Shown here piece by piece: positions 1 to 9,089 of a stretch of DNA of 64,000 bases. The DNA comes from Bifidobacterium sp. WK041_4_12 (GTDB lineage Bacteria > Actinomycetota > Actinomycetes > Actinomycetales > Bifidobacteriaceae). A program made the translations under genes and the position numbers. The notes under the pieces were generated by a model. That model made no database searches. It saw nothing but the letters and a program-made list of their open reading frames with translations, and was not told where the DNA came from. Every line of letters begins with the position of its first letter. Positions within the stretch are counted from its first letter, which is position 1. The stretch is from positions 1,302,001 to 1,366,000 of the forward strand of contig NZ_CP129674.1 in assembly GCF_041080795.1 (NCBI RefSeq), read 5' to 3'.

Positions 1-877
1 CCAGCTTCGCAATGAATGCGTCGCGAGCTTCGGTAGCCTGACGACCCTCGGCATCCATTTCGCTTTGCTTGCGAACGTCTGCCTTCAATTCCTCGAGCGT
101 ATCGAACTCAGATGCTTCTTGCGCAAAGTCGTCGTCTACGTCAGGCAGTTCCTCTGCCTTGACCGAGTTGACCTTGACGCTGACCTGAGCCTTGTCGCCC
201 TGGTGCTCTCCCGCTTCAAGCGTGCCCTCAAAGGTGGTTTCCTCACCTGCGGAAAGGCCGTCCAACGCCTCATCAAGGCCGTCGAGCATGGTGGCTGAGC
301 CGAGTTCGTAGCTCACGCCTTCCTGAGAATCGACGGACTTGCCGTCAATCTTTGCATCGAGATCGATGTTGGCATAGTCGCCCTTCTTGGCAGGACGATC
401 AACGCCGACCAGAGTGCCGAAACGCTGACGCAGCGCTTCAATGCGCTTGTCAACATCCTCGTCGGTCACTACTGGCTTTGCCACTTCTATGGTCATGCCC
501 TCGACGGCCGGGAGTTCAAACTTTGGTCGTACCTCAACCTCGGCGGTGAACTTCAGCTTGGTCTTGTCACTTGCGGACTGTGGCACTTCCTTGACATCGA
601 GCTTAGGCTGATCCATCGGGTGGATCTTCTTTTCGTTCAAAGCCTTCGAATACAGCTCGGGAACACCGTTGTTGACAGCTTCTCCTGCAACGGATGCAAA
701 CCCAACACGCTGATCGATGATCTTTCCTGGCACATGCCCCTTGCGGAATCCAGGAATGTTGACCTGCTTGCCAATCTCTGTTCGAGCGGCATCCAGATAT
801 GGATTCAGCTCCTCTGCTTCCACGGTGACGGTGAGCCTTACCTTGGTTGGCTCGAGGTTCCTGACACTGATTTTCAC
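1..877 (-). CDS. tig: Trigger factor (partial, C-terminus outside window)
   Basis: Ribosome-associated folding chaperone with peptidyl-prolyl isomerase activity, cytoplasmic. The reading frame starts at a GTG (877) translating as VKISVRNLEPTKVRLTV, preceded by GGAG. The ribosome-binding signature lies in the N-terminal domain as a GFRKGHVPG segment near residue 45 (family: GFRxGxxP). A PPIase (FKBP-like) middle domain follows with the FEGTLEAGEHQG region. The frame runs off the window at position 1, so the C-terminal chaperone arms are only partly present. It is last in a minus-strand run after rnd (gap about 46 bp). Identification is strong; only the C-terminus is unseen. Confidence 0.93.
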   Translation of the reverse strand, partial: MKISVRNLEPTKVRLTVTVEAEELNPYLDAARTEIGKQVNIPGFRKGHVPGKIIDQRVGFASVAGEAVNNGVPELYSKALNEKKIHPMDQPKLDVKEVPQSASDKTKLKFTAEVEVRPKFELPAVEGMTIEVAKPVVTDEDVDKRIEALRQRFGTLVGVDRPAKKGDYANIDLDAKIDGKSVDSQEGVSYELGSATMLDGLDEALDGLSAGEETTFEGTLEAGEHQGDKAQVSVKVNSVKAEELPDVDDDFAQEASEFDTLEELKADVRKQSEMDAEGRQATEARDAFIAKL

Positions 878-923
878 GCTGCGCTCCAATTCATACGTAC
901 ATTATTATGCCCGTAGGCAACCG

Positions 924-2216
924 TTACATGATAGCTCGACTTAAGGACTCGTCAACCAGGTCAATCTGCCAGTTGCGTGCACCTTGGTTTGCAAGGAACT
1001 CTGCCACGTCACGGCTTTCGGGTTCGTCGGTCCAACACAGATTTCTCAGATACTGTGGTTTGAGAATCACGTCCATCGGTGTTTTCGTGTCCTGAGAAAT
1101 CTGTGAAATCGCGGATTTCCCAGCCATCAATCTGTCATATCTCTGGGGATGTCTCTCACGCCAGAACTTCATCGAATGGGGTGCATTGTTCTCCTCGGAG
1201 ACAACGGGAGACACCGGTGGAACGGGAAGTTCGCTGATCGGCAGCTCCAAGGTCTGCTGAATGATGTCTTTCCAATGCGAGGGCTTGACGTTGCGCTGTA
1301 TGGGAGCATACCGTTCGAACATCTTGTCCTGCTCGCCGCCGGTATGCATGCGAACGCGCTGATTGATCGAGCGTATCGCCCGAAACTCCTTGGCATTGCG
1401 CGGCTTCTGCCGAGCTGCTTCAATGATCGAAGCATCGGAAAGCAACAGTGACGGGGCGATGTCGTAGAGCCGTGCCAGGCGGTCTCGCTCTGTCCACAGT
1501 GCACGCACTATCGCCAGACCCCACCGATCATTGTGCAATGAAGTGATGTGCGAAACCCGTCGCCAAGGCTGCGGATGGGCATGACGATTCCTTGAACCCT
1601 TTCTGAGCAGATATGCAAACTCCTCCTCTGCCCAATCGGCCTTGCCCTGACCGCTCAGATCGTCACGCATCTTGCGTTCCAGAGGTATGAGCAGTTCAAC
1701 GTCCAATGCCGCATAGTTGCGCCAATCTCTCGGCAGCGGCCTATATGACCAGTCTGCGGCAGAATGCTCCTTGGCCAAAGTCAGATCGAGATAATGCTCC
1801 GTAACCGCCGCAAGTCCTACATGGTGCAGTCCGAGCATTCTCGCTGCCATCTCTGAATCGAAGAGTCGCTGAGGCTGCATGCCGAGTTCCGTGAATCCGG
1901 GCAGATCCTGCAATGAGTCATGAATGATCCACGTCGCATCACCGACGGCATCATTGAAATCGCCCCAGAAGTCACCCTCTTGAGCAAGTGCGACGGGATC
2001 GACCAAAGCTATTCCGCATCCATCACGCTTGAACTGAACAAGCCAATCCTCATGCCCATACCGAAAGCCCGAGGCGCGCTCAGCATCAGCGGCCAAGGAG
2101 CTGGTGCCTGTGGAAAACCGTTCACACATTCGTTCAAATGCATCGTGCGTGGAGATGACGTCCGGTACTCCAGCGCGTGGTTCCGACAATAAGCGTGGCA
2201 TCTGCTCGATTGACAC
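924..2216 (-). CDS. rnd: Ribonuclease D (DEDDy exonuclease with HRDC domain)
   Basis: 3'-5' exoribonuclease for trimming of structured RNAs such as tRNA precursors. Counting from a TTG at 2225, the DEDDy residues are visible: DAERASG (D47, E49), HDSLQDL (D107), and YAALDVE (Y171, D175). FDSEMAARMLG and DWSYRPLP are further family landmarks. An HRDC-like helical region follows at about residues 220-300, and the C-terminal third is typical of actinobacterial homologues. The chosen start is GTG 2216, nine bases after GGGGAG; the TTG at 2225 abuts that Shine-Dalgarno and is less likely. It lies between a DUF3000 gene and tig, the common actinobacterial DUF3000-rnd arrangement. Confidence 0.88.
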   Translation of the reverse strand: MSIEQMPRLLSEPRAGVPDVISTHDAFERMCERFSTGTSSLAADAERASGFRYGHEDWLVQFKRDGCGIALVDPVALAQEGDFWGDFNDAVGDATWIIHDSLQDLPGFTELGMQPQRLFDSEMAARMLGLHHVGLAAVTEHYLDLTLAKEHSAADWSYRPLPRDWRNYAALDVELLIPLERKMRDDLSGQGKADWAEEEFAYLLRKGSRNRHAHPQPWRRVSHITSLHNDRWGLAIVRALWTERDRLARLYDIAPSLLLSDASIIEAARQKPRNAKEFRAIRSINQRVRMHTGGEQDKMFERYAPIQRNVKPSHWKDIIQQTLELPISELPVPPVSPVVSEENNAPHSMKFWRERHPQRYDRLMAGKSAISQISQDTKTPMDVILKPQYLRNLCWTDEPESRDVAEFLANQGARNWQIDLVDESLSRAIM

Positions 2217-2365
2217 TGTGTTCAACTCCCCGTTCTGTCAACGTGGCCAGTATGTGGTCCTTCCCCATACTACTGGGTGCGGAGAACCAGCGGGCAGCGC
2301 GGTGGCATGCTCGGTCATCCGCGCAGCCGTCGCTGAAACAGCGTTGAGCATCGATATGCGCAAGC

Positions 2366-3073
2366 TCACCGACTCGAATCTGCATCGCTCTCGCACTGAT
2401 CCATCAGATCCAAACCAAAATCGAGCATGAGCTGCGACCAGAGATACACATAGTCTGCGGCAGTCTGTCCGTCCTGTTCACCGAAATGCGGTGTCCATGA
2501 AGCACGAATCTCGTAACTGTCCTGTATTTTCGACTCGTCCATGCCGAAGCTATGGTTCTCGGTCGAGGATATCGTTCCAGAGATCTGCCGGGCATCCGCA
2601 TTGCGCAGTCGTTGCTGAACGGTGGTGAGGAGTGCCTGAGTTTCGGAATCGTCGAAGTTGGTTTCAAATTTCGGTTCACGCATATAGGCAACGCACTGCC
2701 ATTGGGAATGCGTGTTGACGTCCGGTGAGTGAGCAAAGAGCACAATGATCCATCCATAGAAGGATGCTTCGGTCTGCGTCTTTTGACACTGCTTGTCCAA
2801 CATGACCGGATACTGGATCTCTATGCCGATGCCATAGTCAGCAATCGATGATGGGGTCGGCATCTCAGCATACGTCATTCCGGGAATTTTGGGCATGGTT
2901 CGGATGGATTCGACAGCTTGCCATACAGCAGAAGGAACATTAGCCTTCTCAAACTGTTGCAAGACTGCGGATCGCTTATTGTCACCTTCGCGATTGGCAG
3001 TGGCGTCAGAGGAACATTGTCGATGGCTTGAAAATTCCTGACGCTCCTGTGGAAATTGGTAGATCTCAGCCAT
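2366..3073 (-). CDS. DUF3000 family protein
   Basis: Conserved actinobacterial protein of unknown function, usually encoded just upstream of rnd, as here (149-bp gap). About 235 residues. The diagnostic part is a C-terminal segment ending in IRASWTPHFG followed by a short helical tail with YLWSQLMLDFGLDL. The N-terminal 50 residues are polar and poorly conserved-looking. No signal peptide or membrane segment is seen. The start is uncertain: ATG 3073 (MAEIYQF) sits only one base from AGGAGG, and a TTG at 3100 would add nine residues. Family assignment is from the IRASWTP pattern and gene order; the role is unknown. Confidence 0.75.
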   Translation of the reverse strand: MAEIYQFPQERQEFSSHRQCSSDATANREGDNKRSAVLQQFEKANVPSAVWQAVESIRTMPKIPGMTYAEMPTPSSIADYGIGIEIQYPVMLDKQCQKTQTEASFYGWIIVLFAHSPDVNTHSQWQCVAYMREPKFETNFDDSETQALLTTVQQRLRNADARQISGTISSTENHSFGMDESKIQDSYEIRASWTPHFGEQDGQTAADYVYLWSQLMLDFGLDLMDQCESDADSSR

Positions 3074-3198
3074 GCCTCCTAGACTACTCGAATCGGTCAA
3101 GGAATTGCGAGTGCTTCGTGCATATTCTTCACGTAACCCAAACCAAAGAAGAGTAAATCTAAATCTTCATTATCGCCCTGCATAAGGGGAGGATGGGT

Positions 3199-4170
3199 TT
3201 AATAGACGGTAAAACCGTGTGACTCGAACTGTTCGCGCACACGTTCCCGCAACTGCTTTGATGGCCCCTTGGCATGCTCCAGAGGATAGGGAATGCGCAG
3301 CTCATGCCATTTTGGTCGTCCAAGTTGGTGGAAGCCGAGCACATCAATATGTTCGACCGCGTCACCGAACTGTTCGCAGATGCGTGCGACGCCTTCCACA
3401 TTTTCGACGGAGTCCGTCAATTCTGGCACGAGAACGAAACGTACCCATATCTTGCTGCCCAGACGTGACAGACGCTTGCCAAAGTCAATGGTGGGTTGCA
3501 GCACTCCCCCAGTCACTTTTTTGTATGTTTCCTCATTTCCCGACTTCACATCCAGCAGGCACAGATCGATGTCTCGTATCATGTCGTCCGTGTAGTTGCG
3601 GTTCAGGAATCCTGAAGTATCCAGGCATGTGTGCACGCCCATCTCTTGTGCCGCTCTGAACACGCGTGAAACGAAGGCCGGCTGCATCATCGATTCGCCT
3701 CCAGAGAAGGTGATGCCTCCGCCTGTTGCTTGGAAGAGATCCTTGTAGCGCTCGACTTTGTCGATCATGGCCTGGAGATACACGGGCTGACCGTCGCGCA
3801 TCTTCCACGTATCAGGATTCTGGCAATACTGGCATCTGAGCGGGCATCCGCTCATGAACACCGTCATGCGTGTCCCCGGCCCGTCGACGGAGGTGTTGAT
3901 ATCCCAGGAATGCACGAAACCAATGTCTCCTGAGCGCAGGGCATTGAGTCGATCTCGTCTATCGAGTCCAATCGGTGACGCAAAGCCGGAGAGCCCTCCC
4001 ATAAGTGTCTGGCTTTGATAGGTCTTCGATTCCTTGAGCATATGTGGACTGGTTACATGGAATCCACCAGGTATGTGCCCTTCCTGCTGCCGTTGCGCAC
4101 CAGGAGTCGCAATCCCGGTGTCGTTCGTTTGTGGCTGCGCCACTCGAGTCGCCGTTGCCTGAGACATCAT
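3199..4170 (-). CDS. pflA: Pyruvate formate-lyase activating enzyme
   Basis: Radical-SAM enzyme that installs the glycyl radical on PflB under anaerobic conditions. The [4Fe-4S] motif CxxxCxxC is CPLRCQYC at about residues 109-116, followed by NPDTW. GGGITFSGGE is the SAM-binding GGE region, and DTSGFLN and DLCLLDVK are further family landmarks. Start ATG 4170 has AAGGAGG five bases upstream. The protein is 323 aa, with a Gln/Thr-rich N-terminal extension of about 60 residues ahead of the family core (which starts near LRSGDIGFVHSWD). It lies directly downstream of pflB with a GC-rich hairpin in the 93-bp gap. Confidence 0.95.
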   Translation of the reverse strand: MMSQATATRVAQPQTNDTGIATPGAQRQQEGHIPGGFHVTSPHMLKESKTYQSQTLMGGLSGFASPIGLDRRDRLNALRSGDIGFVHSWDINTSVDGPGTRMTVFMSGCPLRCQYCQNPDTWKMRDGQPVYLQAMIDKVERYKDLFQATGGGITFSGGESMMQPAFVSRVFRAAQEMGVHTCLDTSGFLNRNYTDDMIRDIDLCLLDVKSGNEETYKKVTGGVLQPTIDFGKRLSRLGSKIWVRFVLVPELTDSVENVEGVARICEQFGDAVEHIDVLGFHQLGRPKWHELRIPYPLEHAKGPSKQLRERVREQFESHGFTVY

Positions 4171-4190
4171 TGTCCTCCTTGAATAGCGAA

Positions 4191-4215
4191 GGGGCGGGAC
4201 TCATTGCCCCGCCCC
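4191..4215 (-). terminator. GC-rich hairpin between pflB and pflA
   Basis: Inverted repeat GGGGCGGG (4191-4198) and CCCGCCCC (4208-4215) with a 9-base loop, in the 93-bp gap after the pflB stop and just ahead of the pflA Shine-Dalgarno. No U-run follows on the minus strand, so it is more likely a partial terminator or an mRNA 3'-end stabiliser that sets pflB:pflA expression ratio than a full stop. Confidence 0.55.
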
Positions 4216-4263
4216 AAACTATCATCTAGCGAATGATTGCGCCGTGAGCTTGTTGGAAAGCCT

Positions 4264-6636
4264 TCAGTCGGTTACCGAACCCTGATGGAAGGTTCGAGAA
4301 ATGACATCGAGCTGCTGCTCCTTCGTGAGTTTCACGAAGTTCACCGCATATCCGGAAACGCGAACGGTGAGATGCGGGTACTTCTCTGGGTGCTCGACTG
4401 CATCTTCAAGCTGCTCCTTGCGTAGCACGTTGATGTTGGCATGGTAGAGACCATGCCCATTGCCCGCATCGAGAATGCCGACAAGATTGCCGATCCGCTC
4501 CTGTTCGTCACGGCCAAGGCCATCGGGTGTGATGGTGTTGGTCAGAGAGATGCCATCGAGAGCATCGTCATAGTTGATCTTGCCAACCGAGAACATCGAT
4601 GGGAGCATGCCGTGCGAATCCATGCCGTTCTCTGGATTCGCCCCTGGAGCGTATGGCTCGCCCTTCTTGTGTCCCGATGGGAAGGAACCGGTGTTCTTGC
4701 CATATTCGACATTGGAGGTAATCGTGAGAATGGACTGGGTCGGTACCGCTCCACGGTATACGGGCAGACGCTTGACCTGGCCCATAACGGTCGAAACGAC
4801 CCACTTCGCGAGATCATCGGCACGGTCATCGTCATTGCCGTAGACAGGGAACTCTCCTTCAGTCCTGTAGCCGACGACCAGATCGTCCGCTGCGCCGTCC
4901 ACATGCTCGTAGCTGGAGTCTTCGCTGTTGTAGATTGGATAGACCTTCGCATACTTGATTGCAGAGAGTGAATCTGCTGCGATGGAAAGACCCGACATGC
5001 CGCATCCCAAGGTTCGGTAGACTTCCTTGTCGTGCAGCGCCATTTCGATGGACTCATACGCATACTTGTCGTGCATGTAATGAATGATGTTCAACGCTTC
5101 GACATAGGTTTCGCTCAGCCATTCAAGTGCCTTCTCATAGTTGGCCTTGACCTGCTCGAAGTCGAGTGTTCCATCGGCTTGCGGCTTGATGGGTTCGATG
5201 ACGCCTTCATCGATGACCTGCATGCCGGTCATCTCGTCCTTGCCGCCGTTGATGGCATAGAGCAAAGCCTTGGCGCTGTTGACGCGGGCTGCGAAGAACT
5301 GCATCTGCTTGCCAACGCGCATTGGCGAGACGCAGCAGGCGATTGCAGCGTCATCACCCCAGTGAGCACGAATCTCCTTGTCGGACTCGTACTGGATGGC
5401 TGAGGTATCGATGGAGATTCTTGCGCAGAAGCGCTTGTATCCTATTGGCAGCTTAGGATCCCAGAAAATGGTGATGTTCGGCTCTGGTCCCGGTCCAAGA
5501 TGCTCAAGCGTCAGGGTGTTGAGCAGACGGAAGGATGTCTTGGTGACCATCGAGCGACCGTCGTCGCCAAAGCCGGCATCCGACCAGGTTGCCCAGTATG
5601 GGTCGCCAGAGAAGATATTGTCGTAGTCCTTGGTGCGTAGGAATCGAACGATGCGGAGCTTCATCACAATGTTGTCGATGATCTCCTGCGCGTCAGTCTC
5701 GTCGATGACCCCGTTCTTCAGATCGCGCTCGAAGTAGATGTCGAAGAATGTGGAAATGCGGCCGATGGACATCGCAGCACCATCCTGACTTTTGACGGAT
5801 GCAAGATAGCCCATGTAGGTCCACTGCACTGCTTCCTTGGCCGTCTGCGCAGGACGGCTCAAATCCAGACCATATTCGTTGCCAAGCCTGATGAGCTTCT
5901 TCAATGCCTTAATCTGCTCGTCATGTTCTTCACGGAAACGAATCCAGTGCTCGATCTCCGGTTCGGTGAAATCATTGCGATACGGTACCGAATCCTTGTC
6001 ACGCTTCTTGAATGCGAGGAGCGCATTCACGCCGTAGAGCGCAACGCGTCGGTAATCGCCGATGATGCGTCCGCGGCCGTATGCATCAGGCAGACCGGTC
6101 AGAATCTTATTGTGACGGGCAACCTTGATGCGGCGAGTATATACGCCAAAAACGCCATCGTTGTGCGTCTTGCGATATCGGGTGAAGATTTTCTTGATTT
6201 CAGGATCTGGCGTCTTTCCCGCTTCAAGAATGGCCTGCTCGACCATGCGCCAGCCGCCGTTTGGCATCATCGCACGCTTGCAAGGCTCGTCGGTCTGCAG
6301 TCCGACAATCACATTGTCTTGAGTGTCAGCAGCATTCTTGCCATCGATATAACCTGCTGCGAATGCGTCGACATCTGATGGGATGTGGGTTTCAATGTCA
6401 TAGACGCGCTGCTTGCGCTCTACTGAAAGGATGTTGTCGTCAAGATAGTTCCAGAGGAATTTAGTTTTCTCTGTGGCGGGGGCCAGGAATGACTCGTCGC
6501 CATCGTATGGGGTGTAGTTCTTTTGAATGAAATCGCGGACCTCAATGTCCTTCTGCCAGTTTCCTGCTTTGAACGAGTCCCAAGCCTTTGCTTGAAGCTC
6601 TTCCTGTGACAAGGCTGTTGATTCAACTGCTGTCAT
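4264..6636 (-). CDS. pflB: Formate C-acetyltransferase (pyruvate formate-lyase)
   Basis: Converts pyruvate and CoA to acetyl-CoA and formate in anaerobic metabolism, supplementing the bifid shunt. The protein is 790 aa. The catalytic cysteine pair is IACCVSPM (C434-C435). The glycyl-radical loop is RVSGYAV near the C-terminus (G762), 28 residues from the end, as in canonical PFL. Start ATG 6636 is chosen because CCCAAGGAGTGAC precedes it; an upstream in-frame ATG at 6693 lacks a good ribosome site and would add 19 non-family residues. pflA follows. A TGTGA-N6-TCACA palindrome lies 97 bp upstream of the start. Confidence 0.97.
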   Translation of the reverse strand: MTAVESTALSQEELQAKAWDSFKAGNWQKDIEVRDFIQKNYTPYDGDESFLAPATEKTKFLWNYLDDNILSVERKQRVYDIETHIPSDVDAFAAGYIDGKNAADTQDNVIVGLQTDEPCKRAMMPNGGWRMVEQAILEAGKTPDPEIKKIFTRYRKTHNDGVFGVYTRRIKVARHNKILTGLPDAYGRGRIIGDYRRVALYGVNALLAFKKRDKDSVPYRNDFTEPEIEHWIRFREEHDEQIKALKKLIRLGNEYGLDLSRPAQTAKEAVQWTYMGYLASVKSQDGAAMSIGRISTFFDIYFERDLKNGVIDETDAQEIIDNIVMKLRIVRFLRTKDYDNIFSGDPYWATWSDAGFGDDGRSMVTKTSFRLLNTLTLEHLGPGPEPNITIFWDPKLPIGYKRFCARISIDTSAIQYESDKEIRAHWGDDAAIACCVSPMRVGKQMQFFAARVNSAKALLYAINGGKDEMTGMQVIDEGVIEPIKPQADGTLDFEQVKANYEKALEWLSETYVEALNIIHYMHDKYAYESIEMALHDKEVYRTLGCGMSGLSIAADSLSAIKYAKVYPIYNSEDSSYEHVDGAADDLVVGYRTEGEFPVYGNDDDRADDLAKWVVSTVMGQVKRLPVYRGAVPTQSILTITSNVEYGKNTGSFPSGHKKGEPYAPGANPENGMDSHGMLPSMFSVGKINYDDALDGISLTNTITPDGLGRDEQERIGNLVGILDAGNGHGLYHANINVLRKEQLEDAVEHPEKYPHLTVRVSGYAVNFVKLTKEQQLDVISRTFHQGSVTD

Positions 6637-6733
6637 GGTCACTCCTTGGGTGATTGGTTCGGTACACGCATCTTCACGCTGCCGGATGTACATAATCTTA
6701 GTCTGTGGTGCTGAACGACCATTACGAGAGTTC

Positions 6734-6749
6734 TGTGATTTGAGTCACA
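6734..6749. promoter_or_regulatory. TGTGA-N6-TCACA palindrome upstream of pflB
   Basis: Perfect inverted repeat TGTGATTTGAGTCACA, 97 bp from the pflB start. It matches the half-site pattern of CRP/GlxR-type regulators (TGTGA-N6-TCACA) and also resembles the core of Rex operators. Which factor binds cannot be decided from sequence. The rest of the 250-bp gap (6637-6889) shows no gene. Confidence 0.5.
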
Positions 6750-6889
6750 TTTCACTGAGCGCCGAGCCACAAGCGGATAGTTATGCTATGCGACACGCCA
6801 TGCCTGCACGCTGTGTTCGGTTTTGGATCCGCTCGTCTGAACGCATCTGCAACTATGCGATTGTGCAGGTTTCGATGCGTCATAGTCTT

Positions 6890-7093
6890 TCAGTGAGAGT
6901 CATTGATGCCCCACTCACGATCCTGATCTTCCCACTGCTTGTTTCGTTCGTTGAAGATCTTCCAGGCATTCATCGCTTCCTCTTGTGTCTGGTATGGACC
7001 CATTCTGTCGCTCACGGGGGAAATTCTGCCCTGTTCCGCTTCCTGCTTCACGGTATTGAAATACCAGAGTTGGTCCTTGTGTTCGTCAGCCAT
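6890..7093 (-). CDS. Small SPOR-like conserved actinobacterial protein
   Basis: A 67-aa acidic soluble protein. The pattern WYFNTVKQEAEQG, then RMGPYQTQEEAMNAW, then a charged tail DQDREW, matches a family of tiny actinobacterial proteins often annotated as SPOR-domain or methionine-aminopeptidase-like. The fold would be a single beta-alpha-beta unit in which the protein displays its cargo peptide pattern and an aligned helix. No signal peptide, so a cytoplasmic role is likely. The ATG at 7093 follows AGGGAGG. It sits alone between nadE and pflB; function unknown. Confidence 0.65.
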   Translation of the reverse strand: MADEHKDQLWYFNTVKQEAEQGRISPVSDRMGPYQTQEEAMNAWKIFNERNKQWEDQDREWGINDSH

Positions 7094-7199
7094 TGCAAGC
7101 CTCCCTTAGTTGCGTGCTGATTGAATAGAATGACATGGTATTGAATGCAACTGAGTTTTCAATAACTGTCGATGATGGTCAATGATGGCGTGCCCTTGC

Positions 7200-8897
7200 C
7201 TATTCCCTGAATGCATTCGTAACAGGTAGACGCCGATCTCGTCCAAAGGCCAAGGCGGTCACTTTCGGACCAAGCGGATACTGCCGCCGTTTCCATTCCG
7301 CTCTGTCGACCAGCCGCATAACGGTATCGACGGTATCTTCATCAAAACCGTCTGCCAAGAGGTCTGCCCTACCGTGTGCGAGTTCGATGTAAGCTTCAAG
7401 AACCTTATCGAGCAAGGCATATTCAGGCAGAGAATCTGAATCCTTCTGTCCCGGGCGAAGCTCAGCGCTGGGAGCCTTGTCGATGGAGTTGACTGGTATC
7501 GGTGCCAATGCACCGTGTGCTTCGGCATCGCGGTTGCGCCAGCGTGCCAAATCCCACACCTTGGTCTTGAGCAGGTCCTTGATTGGAGCGAAACCGCCGA
7601 CCGCGTCGCCATAGATGGTGGAATACCCGCACGCCAGTTCTGACTTGTTGCCGGGGGCCAGAGCCAGCAGTCCCTTGCTGTTGGAGTAGGCCATCACGAT
7701 CACTCCGCGAATTCTCGCCTGAATATTCTCTGCGGCTATGCCTTCGAGATGCAGCTGCTGCTGATAGCAGTCGAAAACATGTTCGATTGATTCGGTCTGG
7801 TAATGAATGCCCAGATTAGAGGCGAGCTGCGCTGCATCATCGCGTGAGCCTTGTGAAGAGTATGCGCTTGGCATCGAAATGCCCCATACATGCTCACCGC
7901 CGCACGCGTCGGATGCCATGGTCGCCACCAGCGCCGAGTCGATTCCTCCGGAAAGACCCAGGCATGCGCCCGTGAAATGATTCTTGCGCATATAGTCGCG
8001 CAATCCCAGCACGCAGGCTCGATACATCTCTTCGTCAGTCGCAAGTTCCGGACTCATCGTTGACGAATGCTGCTGAGCTGAAGAGCGCTGTGTTGATGAC
8101 TGCTCGGTAGACGGGCTCGGCTTGGACGCTTCGTGATGCAAATCCCAGAAGCCGAGATGCTCGACAAACTGCGGGGAACGCTCCAGCAATTCACCATGCT
8201 CGTCAATGACGAAGCTGCCTCCGTCAAATACGAGATCGTCCTGCCCACCCACCTGATTGAGGTATATGACTGGGGCGTGCAGCTCCTTGGCTCGCCGAGC
8301 GCCTAGCTCGTGACGAGTATGACCCTTGCCTGATTCATAGGGAGAGCCGTTGATGGTGAGTAGCACATCGATGTTTTGTTGTGCCAATTCAGCGACTGGA
8401 CCGCCGTCCTGCCATATGTCCTCGCATATGGCAAGGCCTATCCGGTAACCCGCAATGTCAAGAACGACGGACTTCTGTCCTGAGGTGAAGATTCGGAACT
8501 CGTCGAACACACCGTAATTCGGCAAAAAATGCTTGTCATAGCCAGCCCAGACAATGCCATCGTGCAGCACGACCATGCGATTGCGTGGCAGTCCTCGTTC
8601 ATTGTCGGTTCCTACAGTCCCGACGACCACATAGGCATCGCCGCAAGCTTCCTGCTTCAACTGCGAGGCGAGCGCGTTCGCCTTGTCCCATGCGGCAGTT
8701 CTGAACGTTGCGCGGAAGGCAAGATCTTCAATCGGATAGCCGGTCAATGTCATCTCTGGGAACACAATAACTTGCGCCTCTCGAGCAACGGCTTTTCTGG
8801 TGTAGTCGAGCACCTTTTCAGCATTGCCATCCAGGTCGCCGACACATGTGTCTATCTGAGCGAGCGCAAAACGAAGATTTCTGTTCCCAATTGTCAT
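7200..8897 (-). CDS. nadE: Glutamine-dependent NAD+ synthetase
   Basis: Last step of NAD synthesis: amidation of nicotinic acid adenine dinucleotide with glutamine as nitrogen donor. The N-terminal nitrilase-type glutaminase domain (residues 1-260) shows the triad E48 (FPEMTLTGYP), K122 (YDKHFLPNYG) and C158 (LAICEDIW). A Ser/Gln-rich linker (about 258-285) leads to the synthetase domain with the ATP-pyrophosphatase loop SGGIDS (316-321). The 565-aa length fits the short fused bacterial class. A likely promoter and a 5' leader of about 95 bases lie upstream. Transcribed alone. Confidence 0.94.
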   Translation of the reverse strand: MTIGNRNLRFALAQIDTCVGDLDGNAEKVLDYTRKAVAREAQVIVFPEMTLTGYPIEDLAFRATFRTAAWDKANALASQLKQEACGDAYVVVGTVGTDNERGLPRNRMVVLHDGIVWAGYDKHFLPNYGVFDEFRIFTSGQKSVVLDIAGYRIGLAICEDIWQDGGPVAELAQQNIDVLLTINGSPYESGKGHTRHELGARRAKELHAPVIYLNQVGGQDDLVFDGGSFVIDEHGELLERSPQFVEHLGFWDLHHEASKPSPSTEQSSTQRSSAQQHSSTMSPELATDEEMYRACVLGLRDYMRKNHFTGACLGLSGGIDSALVATMASDACGGEHVWGISMPSAYSSQGSRDDAAQLASNLGIHYQTESIEHVFDCYQQQLHLEGIAAENIQARIRGVIVMAYSNSKGLLALAPGNKSELACGYSTIYGDAVGGFAPIKDLLKTKVWDLARWRNRDAEAHGALAPIPVNSIDKAPSAELRPGQKDSDSLPEYALLDKVLEAYIELAHGRADLLADGFDEDTVDTVMRLVDRAEWKRRQYPLGPKVTALAFGRDRRLPVTNAFRE

Positions 8898-8925
8898 ATC
8901 AACATCCTATCGCTACCGAGATTAC

Positions 8926-9029
8926 GAGTTTTGCGGCCTTTCCCATGTAGACATGCTCAAATTTGGCTTTCTGACAGTAACTAATTCAACGATTCCAGTA
9001 GTTTATACTGTGCAATTGCCGCAAAACTC
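8926..9029. repeat. 12-bp inverted repeat flanking the nadE leader
   Basis: Perfect 12-bp arms GAGTTTTGCGGC (8926-8937) and its complement (9018-9029), 80 bases apart. One arm overlaps the candidate -35 box of nadE and the other lies in its leader. Nested inside are ACAGTA...TACTGT pairings. The left arm plus its next six bases match 15 of 18 bases of the arm of the 35-bp hairpin at 62486-62610. Confidence 0.5.
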
Positions 9030-9031
9030 AA
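9002..9031 (-). promoter_or_regulatory. Candidate nadE promoter
   Basis: On the minus strand, TTGAGT (9031-9026) and TATAAA (9007-9002) are separated by 18 bases. A start site near 8995 would give a leader of about 98 nt before the nadE ATG. The -35 box overlaps one arm of the inverted repeat described at 8926-9029. Just inside is CAGTA-GTTTA-TACTG, a possible operator. Confidence 0.4.
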
Positions 9032-9089
9032 TATTGCGGGTCGAAGATGGATCATGTGAGCCTTGTCGGGCTGAATACAATGCCATTGT

